DNA from: Bradyrhizobium sp. LLZ17
GTDB lineage: Bacteria > Pseudomonadota > Alphaproteobacteria > Rhizobiales > Xanthobacteraceae
Assembly: GCF_041200145.1 (NCBI RefSeq)
Contig: NZ_CP165734.1
Location: 5,084,001-5,148,000, forward strand
Direction: 5' to 3'
Length of the DNA: 64,000 nt
The notes under the pieces are model-generated. The model was not told where the DNA came from. It worked only from the letters and a program-made list of their open reading frames with translations, and ran no database searches. A program made the translations under genes and the position numbers. Each line of letters begins with the position of its first letter. The first letter of the stretch is position 1. Of this stretch, positions 40,390 to 49,283 are shown piece by piece.

Positions 40390-41066
40390 TGGCACGCGCC
40401 CGAGGCCGAGGTGGTCGAGATGGCCGTACCGACCATCATCGAGGCGGCGGAGTTCGAGGCCGTGCAGACGATGCTCAAGACGCGCGGCCCGGCAACAACA
40501 GCGCCGCGGGTCGTCAGTGGACTGACGCTCCTTACCGGCATCTGCTTTTGCGCCGCTTGCGGCGGAGTCTGTCGCGTGTGCTCGACCGCCGTGAGGAGCG
40601 ATCCAAGGACCGCGCAACTCACATCGCCGAACTGTGCAAGCGAGCAAGCGAAGCGGACGCCAAACTCAAGCGGCTCTACGACGCGATCGAAAACGGAATC
40701 GCTGATGTGTCCGATCCGATGTTCAAGGAGCGTGTGACCGAGCTGAAGGCTATCCGCGACCAGGCCCGCGCCCACGCAGAGCGGGCCGAAGGCGCGCTCG
40801 ATCGGGCCGAGCATCACACCGCAGGCGCTGAAATCATTCGCCAGGACGCGCGCAAGCGTATGCGGACCGAGTCGGGCGGCTACCGCCGCGACCATCTCCG
40901 CGCGCTGGCACAACGCGTCGAGGTGGACGCGAAAGAAGTTCGCATCATGGGGACGAAAAGCGTGCTCCAGCGTGCGCTTATCGCAGCTTCGAGCGCAAAA
41001 ACGGCAGGTTTGGAGTGCCCAGTTTTGTATCGAAATGGCGCACCCGACACGATCTCGAACGTGTGA
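40390..41066 (+). pseudogene. Large serine recombinase remnant
   Basis: One frame (40411-40560) reads VPTIIEAAEFEAVQTMLKTRG and LLTGICFCAACGG, the recombinase domain and the first Cys pair of the zinc ribbon. The frame then changes and continues as RVLDRREERSKDRATHIAEL ... GGYRRDHLRALAQRVEV, the coiled coil and C-terminal part. The catalytic N-terminal resolvase domain and the middle of the zinc ribbon are missing. The stop at about 41066 lies within the tRNA-Arg gene on the other strand, the usual arrangement when such a recombinase integrates its element at the tRNA 3' end. Inactive scar. Confidence 0.75.
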
Positions 41067-41113
41067 CCTTTGCCTTCGGAGGGCAACGCTCTATCCAGCT
41101 GAGCTACGGGTGC
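41036..41113 (-). tRNA. tRNA-Arg (anticodon CCG), with 8-nt T-loop
   Basis: Read on the minus strand from 41113: acceptor GCACCCG pairs with CGGGTGC, a normal D-arm (GCTC/GAGC), anticodon stem TTGCC/GGCAA with loop CTCCGAA giving anticodon CCG, T-stem ACACG/CGTGT, discriminator G and encoded CCA. The T-loop is TTCGAGAT, 8 bases instead of 7, because of one extra base compared with the usual TTCGAAT type. The 3' end overlaps the recombinase remnant. It may be functional or a damaged attachment-site copy. Confidence 0.8.
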
Positions 41114-41204
41114 AACGAGGGTTCATTTAGCCGATCGGCGCGGGGCGGGCAACCGGTCTGGCCGGATGCGCGAACAATAAGTCAAAGCGCGATCTCATCT
41201 CGCT

Positions 41205-42248
41205 TTAAGCCGATTTGCGCGCGGCCGGACCCGGAACCTGCTCGCTGTCCCGGCCAAGACCGGTGAATTCGGCCAGCATCCGCTCGGCGCAGATGACGCG
41301 GTTGCGGCCGAGCCGTTTGGCCGCATAGAGCGCCTGATCGGCTGAACCGAGCAGGTGGTCGGGGCCGCCGTCGGCTTCGCCGGGGATGTGGCAGGCGACG
41401 CCGACACTGAGGGTGACGTGGTCGCCGGCCCCGATGGCGCCATGGGTGATCCTCAAGGCCATGACGGCGCAGCGGATCTCCTCGGCGATGGCGCAGGCCT
41501 CGTCGCAACTCATCTCGGGCAGGATCAGCGCAAATTCCTCGCCGCCATAGCGGCTGGCAAGGTCGAGGGGACGCGCGGCATGCCTGCTGACGACGGCGGC
41601 AACCGCCCGCAGGCACTCGTCGCCGGGCTGGTGGCCGTGCTGGTCGTTGAACAGCTTGAAATGATCGACATCGACGAACAGCAGCGCCAGCGGCTTCTGC
41701 GTGCGCTGGGCGCGGGCCCATTCGGTCATCAGCATCTGGTCGAACGCGCGGCGGTTCGACAGCCCGGTCAGCCCGTCCTTGGTGGCGAGCTCCTTCAGCG
41801 CCATCTCGGCGCGCTTCTGGTCGGTGAGGTCGCGCAGCGTCTCGACCACCGCGATCAGATTGCCGGCCTCGTCATGGATCGGGCCGGCGTCGATCGCGAG
41901 ATAGAGCTGGCTGCCGAGCTTCGGCATCACGCACCAGTTCTCCGCGCTGAAGCCGAGCCCGTTGTGGCCGCGTGCGGCATATTCCGAATAGAACTCCGGC
42001 AGCTGCTCGGGGCGATCGAGCGCGACGAGGTCGGCGAGGCAGGGGCGCTTGGTCTCGTAGAAGGCCTGCCAATGCTTCGTGGTGCCGAGCACCTCGGAGG
42101 CGGCAACGCCGGTCAGCCGCTCGCAGGCTCTGTTCCAGATCACGACGCGGCGTTTCGGGTCGATCACGAAGGTCGGCACCACCAGATGCTGCATCAGCCG
42201 CACCGCGTAGGAGTCCGCGACGTCGATGGTCTTGTCCAGCTTCGGCAT
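41205..42248 (-). CDS. PAS-GGDEF diguanylate cyclase
   Basis: A 347-residue cytoplasmic protein. A PAS domain (about 18-145; VPTFVIDPKRRVVIWNRACERLTG) is followed by a GGDEF domain with active-site GGEEF at about residues 232-236 (SRYGGEEFALI) and an inhibitory I-site RPLD five residues before it. It should make c-di-GMP from two GTP and be subject to product inhibition. It starts one base after the stop of the upstream GGDEF-EAL gene, so the two are cotranscribed. Confidence 0.9.
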   Translation of the reverse strand: MPKLDKTIDVADSYAVRLMQHLVVPTFVIDPKRRVVIWNRACERLTGVAASEVLGTTKHWQAFYETKRPCLADLVALDRPEQLPEFYSEYAARGHNGLGFSAENWCVMPKLGSQLYLAIDAGPIHDEAGNLIAVVETLRDLTDQKRAEMALKELATKDGLTGLSNRRAFDQMLMTEWARAQRTQKPLALLFVDVDHFKLFNDQHGHQPGDECLRAVAAVVSRHAARPLDLASRYGGEEFALILPEMSCDEACAIAEEIRCAVMALRITHGAIGAGDHVTLSVGVACHIPGEADGGPDHLLGSADQALYAAKRLGRNRVICAERMLAEFTGLGRDSEQVPGPAARKSA

Positions 42249-42249
42249 G

Positions 42250-45200
42250 TCAGGCCACCGCCGCTACGGGGATGCCATCGCCCGGGCCGAACAGCTTCCG
42301 CACCTCGGCGGCCGGCTTTGCGGCGCTGAACAGGTAGCCCTGCATCTCCGTGCAGCCGAGCGCGCGCAGCATCTCGCGTTGCGCTTCGGTCTCGACGCCT
42401 TCGGCAACCGTGGTCATGTTGCTGGCGGCGGCGATGTTCACCACTGCTTGCACGATGACGGGCGCGCCGCCGGCGTCCGCGATGTCGGCGACGAAGCAGC
42501 GGTCGATCTTGATCTTGTCGAACGGGAAGCGCTTGAGATAGCTCAGCGAGGAATAGCCGGTACCGAAATCGTCGAGCGCGATGCGCACGCCGATGGCGCG
42601 GAGCTGGTGCAGGATCGAGAGCGCCGCCTCGTCGTCGCGGATCAATACGGCCTCGGTGATCTCGAGCTCCAGCCGCCGCGGGTCCAGGCCCGAACTGGCG
42701 AGCGCGCCTGCGATCTTCAGCGCCAGCGTGTCGCATTTGAGCTGGACCGGCGAGACGTTGACCGCGAGCCGCACCTGCGCCGGCCAGGTCGCGGCCTCGT
42801 TGCAGGCGGTGCGCAGCACCCAGTCGCCGAGCTCGTTGATCAGGCCGGTGTCCTCGGCGACCGGAATGAATTCGGCCGGCGAGATCATGCCGCGTTCGGG
42901 ATGGCGCCAGCGCAGCAGCGCCTCGCAGCCGGAGACGGTGTTGGTGCGCAGATCGACCAGCGGCTGGTAGTGGATCTCGAAGCCTCCATCCACCATGGCC
43001 TGACGCAGATCCTGCTCCATGGTCAGGCGCGCCTTGGCGCTCGCGTCCATCGCGGGCACGAAGAAGCGATAGGTACGGCGTCCGCCCGCCTTGGCGCCAT
43101 ACATCGCGAGGTCGGCGTTCTTGATGAGCTGATCGAGATCGGTGCCGTCCTGTGGCGCCAGCGCGATCCCGATGCTGGCGTCGGTCGAGAGCTGGTGACC
43201 GAGACAGTGATAGGGCCGGCGGATCGCCTCGTGGATCCGGGTCACGAATGACAGCACCTCGGTAGAGGATTCGACTTTGGTCTGGATGACCGCGAATTCG
43301 TCGCCGCCGAGCCGCGCGATTAGGTCGCCCGGCTTGAGGCAGGCGCGGATGCGGCCCGCGATCGCCTTCAAGAGCTCGTCGCCGACATGGTGGCCGAGCG
43401 AATCGTTGATGCCCTTGAACTCGTCGACGTCGATATAGAGCAGCGCGAACTCCTCGCCGCCGGCGACTTTTGCCAGCTCCCGTTCGATCTGTTCGCGGAA
43501 CAGCGTACGGTTCGGCAAGTCGGTCAGCGCATCATAGTGCGCCATATGCGCGATCTTCTCGTCGGCCTTTCGCCGTTCCGTGACGTCCTCGATGACATTG
43601 ATGATGTAGCGCGGCTCGCCGGCCTGATCGCGGATGCCGATGCGCTTCGAGATGGTATAGCGCTGACCTTCGGTCCTGGTCTTCCAGGTTTGCTCCTTGA
43701 GCGTCAGTCGATCGGGCGATTGCAGCAGGGCGTCATCATCGCGAGCGACGATCTCGGCATCCGGTTTGGACAGGATATCGTCGGCCGTCTTTCCTACCAT
43801 CGTTTCGTTCGAATTCCCCAAGGCGTCCTCGGCAATCCGATTGACCAGGAGATATTGCCGCGTGCGGGCGTCCTTCACGGTGATCTGCGAGGGGATGTGG
43901 TCGATGATCTCCCGCAGGAACGTGTAGTTGCGGTCGCGCTCCTGCTCCAGGTTACGCCGTTCGGTGATCTCTTCGATGGTGGCAACCCATCCGCCCTGCG
44001 CGAGCGGGGTGTTGATGACCTGGAAGGCGCGGCCGTTCGGCAGCTCGTGCAGCCTTGTGGAGACCGTGCCTTCGGCCACGACCCTCATGACGTCGGCGCA
44101 AAACGCCTTGACGTCGCCAGCGAATGCCCCGCGCTCCTTGCGGTGATGCATCGCCTCAAGAATGTGGCAGCCGGGCTTGATGACGTCGCTGGACAGGCCG
44201 AACATGTCGGCATAGCGGCGGTTGCAGGTGACGATGTATCCGGCGGCGTCGTACAGGATCAGCCCTTGCGACATGTTGTTCAGGGCCGTATCGAGCCGCT
44301 GCCGCTCCGATTCGATCCGCGCTTGCGTATCCCGGTTCTGCCGGCTGATCTGGCGGATGATCAGCCAGAGAATGAGCGCGATGATCGTGGCCGAGACCGT
44401 GGCGGCGGTCACCATGAGCCTGGTCTGCTCGCGCCAGTCCGCCAGCGCCATATCAATGGTGTTGGTCGCCATGATCAGAATTGGAAAATGCGCCAGCTGG
44501 GCCCCTGCGCCGAGCCGCCCTACGCCATCGATCGGGCTGTTCTCGATCCGCACTGTCTGCCGGCCACCTTTGGCAACGATCGCTTGCAGCAACGGTCCGT
44601 TGGCGTAGCTCCTGCCGATCAACGCGTCCGCCCGCGGGTGACGCGCCAGCATGGTGCCGTCGCGATCGAGCAGCGAGATCGCCGCGCCCTTTCCGAGCGC
44701 GACGGACGAGAAGAACTTCTGGTAACTTTCGGGATCGATCCGGCGCACCATGATGCCGAGCAGTTCGCCCGCCGGGTTCGTCAGCCGGTGTGCGACCACG
44801 GTGGTCCATTTGCCGATCAGAAAGCTGCGCACGGTCTCCAGCAGCACCGGCCCGGACTGGGGGTCGGACCTGAAGGTTTGAAAATAAGCGCGGGACGAGA
44901 TATTGATCTTCGGCAGCGGTTCGTTTCGCGACCAGTTGATGATGTCGCCGTTGGCGTCGTAGATCGCGATGTCCCCGAGATAATTCACGGCGCTGATCTT
45001 GTTCGTGAGCATGCGACGCGCTTCTGCGCTCGACATGCGCTCGTGGAACATCTCGGGCGAGGTGATCTCCGGCAGGTTCATTTGCGCGATCACATCGGCG
45101 GCGACGGCCTCGGAATCTTCGAATTGCTGGTCGAAATGCCGGGTCAGCAGCAGGACTGTGTTTTCCAGCTCGCGCTCGCTATTGACGAGCGCGTGCTCGC

Positions 45201-45363
45201 GAAACTCACCGACGGTCACGACGGTCGCGGCAAAGATACCGGCGACCAGCAAGGCGCCGCTCAAGGTCAGCCACAGCACGGGGCCACGCCGCGCGGCTGC
45301 GTCCCAGCCGTTCTTGACGGCTAGGGACATTCTGGCTGTAATCCCTGCAAAGACCTGGCGCAT
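42250..45363 (-). CDS. Membrane PAS-GGDEF-EAL bifunctional c-di-GMP protein
   Basis: A 1037-residue protein. A membrane helix (VLWLTLSGALLVAGIFAATV) is followed by a periplasmic Cache-like sensor (about 50-310), a second helix near 317-338, a PAS domain near 358, a second PAS near 486, GGDEF with intact RLGGDEFAVI near 682 and EAL with intact EALLRW near 812, plus the later EAL motifs EITEAVL, DDFGTGYSSL and EGVET. The I-site position reads KPGD, so product inhibition of the cyclase is likely lost. It may make or degrade c-di-GMP depending on signal. Start 45363 has GGGAGGGGGA directly upstream. First gene of an operon with the PAS-GGDEF gene. Confidence 0.9.
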   Translation of the reverse strand: MRQVFAGITARMSLAVKNGWDAAARRGPVLWLTLSGALLVAGIFAATVVTVGEFREHALVNSERELENTVLLLTRHFDQQFEDSEAVAADVIAQMNLPEITSPEMFHERMSSAEARRMLTNKISAVNYLGDIAIYDANGDIINWSRNEPLPKINISSRAYFQTFRSDPQSGPVLLETVRSFLIGKWTTVVAHRLTNPAGELLGIMVRRIDPESYQKFFSSVALGKGAAISLLDRDGTMLARHPRADALIGRSYANGPLLQAIVAKGGRQTVRIENSPIDGVGRLGAGAQLAHFPILIMATNTIDMALADWREQTRLMVTAATVSATIIALILWLIIRQISRQNRDTQARIESERQRLDTALNNMSQGLILYDAAGYIVTCNRRYADMFGLSSDVIKPGCHILEAMHHRKERGAFAGDVKAFCADVMRVVAEGTVSTRLHELPNGRAFQVINTPLAQGGWVATIEEITERRNLEQERDRNYTFLREIIDHIPSQITVKDARTRQYLLVNRIAEDALGNSNETMVGKTADDILSKPDAEIVARDDDALLQSPDRLTLKEQTWKTRTEGQRYTISKRIGIRDQAGEPRYIINVIEDVTERRKADEKIAHMAHYDALTDLPNRTLFREQIERELAKVAGGEEFALLYIDVDEFKGINDSLGHHVGDELLKAIAGRIRACLKPGDLIARLGGDEFAVIQTKVESSTEVLSFVTRIHEAIRRPYHCLGHQLSTDASIGIALAPQDGTDLDQLIKNADLAMYGAKAGGRRTYRFFVPAMDASAKARLTMEQDLRQAMVDGGFEIHYQPLVDLRTNTVSGCEALLRWRHPERGMISPAEFIPVAEDTGLINELGDWVLRTACNEAATWPAQVRLAVNVSPVQLKCDTLALKIAGALASSGLDPRRLELEITEAVLIRDDEAALSILHQLRAIGVRIALDDFGTGYSSLSYLKRFPFDKIKIDRCFVADIADAGGAPVIVQAVVNIAAASNMTTVAEGVETEAQREMLRALGCTEMQGYLFSAAKPAAEVRKLFGPGDGIPVAAVA

Positions 45364-45494
45364 TCCCCCTCCCTGGAGCGACAGGAATACACCGCACAAA
45401 TGGCGCAAAGCTTAGGAAAGCCAGTTACCTAAGCATTAATCCCGCACGCTGTGGGGCTCCTGTGCAGCGACGCCTGAAATGCGCCGCGCTTGCA

Positions 45495-45515
45495 CAGCGT
45501 TCGTGACGAACGCTG
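45495..45515 (-). other. Hairpin downstream of the liv operon
   Basis: CAGCGTTCG (45495-45503) pairs with CGAACGCTG (45507-45515) around TGA, just after the livM stop. No T-run follows, so it may stabilise the 3' end or act with Rho rather than as a classical terminator. Confidence 0.4.
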
Positions 45516-45536
45516 CGCCGCATCATGAATAGCCGC

Positions 45537-46616
45537 CTAATGCGAGGCGCGCTTGTCGCCGCCGCCGTTGCGCAGCCGCCCGACCACGCCGGTCGGAAAG
45601 AAGTAGACGCTGGCAATGAACAGCAGCCCGAGCCACAGCAGCCAGCGGTCGGGGTGCAACAATCCCGGCAGCAGCGGCAGGCCGGCTTCCGACGCCGCCT
45701 TGGAGGCAACGCCCATCAGCGCTTGCAGATAGTTCTGCGCGAGGATGAAGATCGTGGCGCCGATGATCGCACCATAGATCGTGCCCATGCCGCCGATCAC
45801 CACCATCAACAGGATGTCCAGCATGATCGAGAAGCTGAGCGAGGTGTCCGGACCGGCATAGCGCAGCCACAACGCGTTCAGGATGCCGGCGCTGGCGGCG
45901 ACCAGCGCGGCGAGGCAGTTGGCGTAAGTCAGGTGGAAGACGGTGCGGAAGCCGAGCGCCTCGGCGCGAAAGCGGTTCTCGCGGATCGCCTGCAGCACGC
46001 GCCCGAACGGCGAATTCACCACTCGCAACAGGCCGAGGATCATCAGCGCCGAGACGGCGAACACCAGATAGTAAGTCAGGGTGCGGCCGTTGATCTCGAA
46101 CCCGAAGACGTTCTTGGAGATCAGCACCGTGCCGGGCCGCAGCAGCTCCGGCAATTGAAAGCTGCGCCCGTCCTCGCCGCCGGTCAGCCAGGACAGCTGC
46201 GACGCCAGCACCTGGAAGGCGGACGCAACCGCGAGCGTGATCATCGCAAAGAAGATCGCGGCGACCCGCAGCGAGAACAGGCCGATGGCGAGCGCCAGCA
46301 AGGCCGCGAGCGGCAGCCCGACGACGATGCCGGTTGCGACCGCCGCCCAATTGGGCCCCATCCCATATAGCGCGATGGCGACCGCGTAGCTGCCGATGCC
46401 GTAGAACATGGTGTGGGCAAACGACACCGAGCCGGTGTAGCCGAGCAGGAGATCGTAGGAGGCGACCAGCGCGGCGAAGACGCAGATCTTGGCCGCGACA
46501 TTCAGCGCCTTGGCGCCCGGAAACAGGAACGGCGTGGCCGCCAGCGCCAGGATGATGACGACGAGAAGGAGCGTGAGGGCGCGGCTCCGCGGCGGATCGC
46601 CTGACAGGATCATCAT
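45537..46616 (-). CDS. livM: Branched-chain amino acid ABC transporter permease LivM
   Basis: A 359-residue inner-membrane permease with about ten hydrophobic helices. The family run AAKICVFAALVASYDLLLGYTGSVSFAHTMFYGIGSYAVAI (key piece LLLGYTGSVSFAHTMFYGIG) and the C-terminal VIGGMGTIYGAIIGA are diagnostic for LivM. The ATG at 46616 or 46613 overlaps the livH stop, so translation is coupled. The longer reading frame upstream is a shadow of livH. Works with LivH, LivF, LivG and the receptor encoded at 49284-50468. Confidence 0.9.
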   Translation of the reverse strand: MMILSGDPPRSRALTLLLVVIILALAATPFLFPGAKALNVAAKICVFAALVASYDLLLGYTGSVSFAHTMFYGIGSYAVAIALYGMGPNWAAVATGIVVGLPLAALLALAIGLFSLRVAAIFFAMITLAVASAFQVLASQLSWLTGGEDGRSFQLPELLRPGTVLISKNVFGFEINGRTLTYYLVFAVSALMILGLLRVVNSPFGRVLQAIRENRFRAEALGFRTVFHLTYANCLAALVAASAGILNALWLRYAGPDTSLSFSIMLDILLMVVIGGMGTIYGAIIGATIFILAQNYLQALMGVASKAASEAGLPLLPGLLHPDRWLLWLGLLFIASVYFFPTGVVGRLRNGGGDKRASH

Positions 46617-47623
46617 CGGCTGGTCACCGCATAGAGGCCGCGCGGCCGCCACATCAGAATGGCGACCATCAGCAGGATGTTGGAGACGAGGGCGAGCTTC
46701 GGCACCAGGAAGCCGCCGTAATTGGCGACCATCGCAACCAGGGTGGCGCCGATGAAGCAGCCGCCGATCGAGCCGAGCCCGCCGATGATGACGACGATGA
46801 AGATCAGCACGGTGAGGTCGTCGCTCATGGAGGCGTGGACCTGCTCGCGATAGAGCGCCCACATCACGCCGCCGAGGCCGGCGAGCGCCGATCCGGTCAT
46901 GAACACGCCGAGGAACAGCCGGCGAATGCGATAGCCGAGCGCCTCGACCATCTCGCGGTTCTCGACGCCGGCGCGGATCAAAAGGCCAAGCTTGGTGCGA
47001 TTGAGCACGAGCTGGATCGCGATGAAGACGACGAGGCCGATCAGCGTCGCCAGCACGCGGTATTTGGCGATCGCGACGTCGCCGAGGATGAACGAGCCGC
47101 GCAGCGAGGTCGGTAGCGGCGTCGGGATGATCTGCGGTCCCCACAGCGCATAGAGCGTCTGCTCGGCGACGATCAGGCCGCCCGTCGTCATCAGGATCTG
47201 CTTCAGATGCTGGCCGTAGACCGGCAGGATCAGCACGCGCTCGACGATCAGGCCAAGCGCGCCGGACACCGCCATCGAGAGCAGCGCGGCCGGCGCCAGC
47301 ACCGCGAGGTTGATCCACAGCGAGTCGATCTGCATCGAGGCTGCGAACGGCGCCAGCACCAATGTCGCGACATAGGCGCCGACCGCGATGAACGCGCCGT
47401 GGCCAAAATTCAGCACGTCCATCAGGCCGAACACCAGCGTCAGGCCGGAGGCCATGATGAAGATCATCATGCCCATCGCGAGGCTCGCGGCGGTCAGCGT
47501 CAGCCAGGTGCTGGGCGAGCCGATCAGGGGAATCGTCACCAGCGCGAGCGCGATCGGCAGCAGGATCGGCGCGATGTCGCGCTTCGGCTTCGGGAGCGGA
47601 TCATTTGCGGCGAGTTCGCTCAC
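46613..47623 (-). CDS. livH: Branched-chain amino acid ABC transporter permease LivH
   Basis: A 336-residue permease with a GTG start that overlaps the livF stop (GTGA). A cytoplasmic start (SELAANDPLPKPKRD) is followed by about nine helices. Diagnostic sequences are ASGLTLVFGLMDVLNFGHGAF and VIIGGLGSIGGCFIGATL. It forms the other half of the translocation channel with LivM. Confidence 0.9.
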   Translation of the reverse strand: MSELAANDPLPKPKRDIAPILLPIALALVTIPLIGSPSTWLTLTAASLAMGMMIFIMASGLTLVFGLMDVLNFGHGAFIAVGAYVATLVLAPFAASMQIDSLWINLAVLAPAALLSMAVSGALGLIVERVLILPVYGQHLKQILMTTGGLIVAEQTLYALWGPQIIPTPLPTSLRGSFILGDVAIAKYRVLATLIGLVVFIAIQLVLNRTKLGLLIRAGVENREMVEALGYRIRRLFLGVFMTGSALAGLGGVMWALYREQVHASMSDDLTVLIFIVVIIGGLGSIGGCFIGATLVAMVANYGGFLVPKLALVSNILLMVAILMWRPRGLYAVTSR

Positions 47624-48342
47624 TGATGCGTCTCCAGGCTCAGGCCCAATAACCGTTCCTGTAGCGGCACGTCGGCGGCCAGCGCCGCCATCTCGCCGCG
47701 ATGGACGACGGTGCCATTGTCCATCACCAGCACATGGTCGCCGAGCTCGCGGGCGGCAAAGAAATTCTGTTCGACCAAAAGGATGGTCGCGCCCTTGCGC
47801 TTGATCTCCTTCAGGCACTCGATCAGCGCCATGACGATCGCGGGCGCCAGCCCCTTGGTCGGCTCGTCGATCAGCAAGAGCTTGCGCGGCTCGACGATGG
47901 CGCGCGCGATCGACAGCATCTGCTTCTGTCCGCCCGAGAGGCTGCCGGCGCGTGACAGCCAGAACCGGCGCAGCGCCGGAAAGAAGCCAAAAATCCACTC
48001 CAGCTGCGCGTCGTCGAGCGGACCATCGCGCGCTGCCAGCACCAGGTTCTCTTTCACCGTGAGGTCGGAGAATACGGCCATGCTCTCGGGCACGTAACCG
48101 ACGCCAAGCCGGGCGATGTCGGGTGTGGCGCGGCTTTCGATGCGTTCGCCGGCAAGGCTGATCTCGCCGCGAGAGGCCTGCCACAGGCCCATGACCGTGC
48201 GCAACGTGGTGGTCTTGCCGGCGCCGTTGCGGCCGAGCAGCATCGTGGTCTGTCCTTGCGGAACAACGAGATCGATGCCCTGTAGGATGTGATAGCGACC
48301 GATATGCGTATGCACGCCGGACAGCTTGAGGAGGTCGCTCAT
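47620..48342 (-). CDS. livF: Branched-chain amino acid ABC transporter ATPase LivF
   Basis: A 240-residue ATPase. Walker A GRNGAGKTT, the signature SLSGGQKQ, Walker B LLLIDEPTKGLAP and the switch His (LLVEQN region) are intact. The family start KLSGVHTHIGRYHILQGIDL identifies LivF. Its start overlaps the livG stop (ATGA). Confidence 0.9.
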   Translation of the reverse strand: MSDLLKLSGVHTHIGRYHILQGIDLVVPQGQTTMLLGRNGAGKTTTLRTVMGLWQASRGEISLAGERIESRATPDIARLGVGYVPESMAVFSDLTVKENLVLAARDGPLDDAQLEWIFGFFPALRRFWLSRAGSLSGGQKQMLSIARAIVEPRKLLLIDEPTKGLAPAIVMALIECLKEIKRKGATILLVEQNFFAARELGDHVLVMDNGTVVHRGEMAALAADVPLQERLLGLSLETHQ

Positions 48343-49118
48343 GCGGCACTCTCCGGCGCAGATGTCTTCTGGGCAATGCCGAGATAGGCTTCCTGCACGA
48401 TTGGCGAGGCGATCACTTCGGCAGGCCTGCCGTCCGCGACGAGCTGGCCGTTATGCAGCACGATGATGCGATCCGCGAGGGAACGCACCACGTCCATCTT
48501 GTGCTCGACGAGCAGGATGATCTTGCTCTTGTCCTGCTTGAGCTGCGCGATCAGGTTCAGCACCACCGGAACTTCATCGATGCTCATGCCGGCGGTCGGC
48601 TCGTCGAACATGAACACTTTCGGCTCCAGCGCGATCATCAGCGCGACCTCGAGCTTGCGCTGGTCGCCATGCGACAGCGCGGTCGCGGTGATGCCGCGGC
48701 GATTGCCGAGCGCGACCTGGTCGAGAATGGCATCCGCGTGGCCGATCAGGTCCCGCCGCACCATCCAGGGCCGCAGCATGTCGTAATGGGTGCCATCAGT
48801 CGCCTGCACCGCGAGACGCACGTTCTCCTCCACTGTCAGGTTCGGGAAGAGGTTGGTGAGCTGGAATGCGCGCCCCAGGCCTGCGCGGGTGCGCAGCGGC
48901 GCGGAATACTGGGTGATGTCGGTGCCGTCGAACAGGACGCTACCGCTGGAGGCGCGCAGCTGGCCCGAGATCAGGTTGAAATAGGTGGTCTTGCCGGCGC
49001 CATTCGGGCCGACGATGGCGGTGAGCTCGCCGGGGCGGAACGTGCAGGACACGTTGTTAACGGCGACATGGCCGCCAAAGCGGATGGTGAGATCGCGGGT
49101 TTCGAGAGAGAGCGTCAT
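48339..49118 (-). CDS. livG: Branched-chain amino acid ABC transporter ATPase LivG
   Basis: A 259-residue ATPase. Walker A GPNGAGKTT, the LivG-type insertion GRAFQLTNLFPNLTVEENV, the signature ALSHGDQRKLE and Walker B VFMFDEPTAGM are visible. In LivG the signature is usually LSYG or LSHG, so the variation is normal. First ATPase gene after the receptor gene, from which it is separated by a 165-bp gap holding a large hairpin repeat. Confidence 0.9.
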   Translation of the reverse strand: MTLSLETRDLTIRFGGHVAVNNVSCTFRPGELTAIVGPNGAGKTTYFNLISGQLRASSGSVLFDGTDITQYSAPLRTRAGLGRAFQLTNLFPNLTVEENVRLAVQATDGTHYDMLRPWMVRRDLIGHADAILDQVALGNRRGITATALSHGDQRKLEVALMIALEPKVFMFDEPTAGMSIDEVPVVLNLIAQLKQDKSKIILLVEHKMDVVRSLADRIIVLHNGQLVADGRPAEVIASPIVQEAYLGIAQKTSAPESAA

Positions 49119-49168
49119 TGAGCGTCTGGCAAATGATGAGAGGAAGATGCTTCCGCGATTGCGCTACG

Positions 49169-49270
49169 CTCCCTCCCCCGCTTGCGGGGGCTGGGGAGAG
49201 GGTGCCTCAGCAATCGAGACCCCCCAAGAGGATAGAGCCTCTCCCGGCCTCCCCCGCAAGCGGGGGAGGT
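49169..49270. repeat. Extragenic inverted repeat (CTCCCCCGCTTGCGGGGG type)
   Basis: Two arms, CCTCCCCCGCTTGCGGGGG at the left and CCCCCGCAAGCGGGGGAGG at the right, are each self-complementary and also inverted to each other. It lies between the receptor gene and livG inside the liv cluster. It may attenuate transcription so that receptor is made in excess over the membrane parts, a known effect of such elements. Confidence 0.7.
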
Positions 49271-49283
49271 GAAGGAAGACAGA

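Noticed and set aside
42226..45324. Long frames antisense to the GGDEF-EAL gene (up to 645 codons)
   Set aside because: Arg/Asp-rich composition typical of antisense frames in high-GC genes; the minus-strand gene has full, ordered domain motifs.
46616..47318. Upstream extension of the livM frame
   Set aside because: The extra part is an out-of-frame shadow of livH; the start overlapping the livH stop gives the normal LivM length.
47624..48376. Upstream extension of the livH frame
   Set aside because: It is a shadow of livF; the GTG overlapping the livF stop gives a normal LivH.
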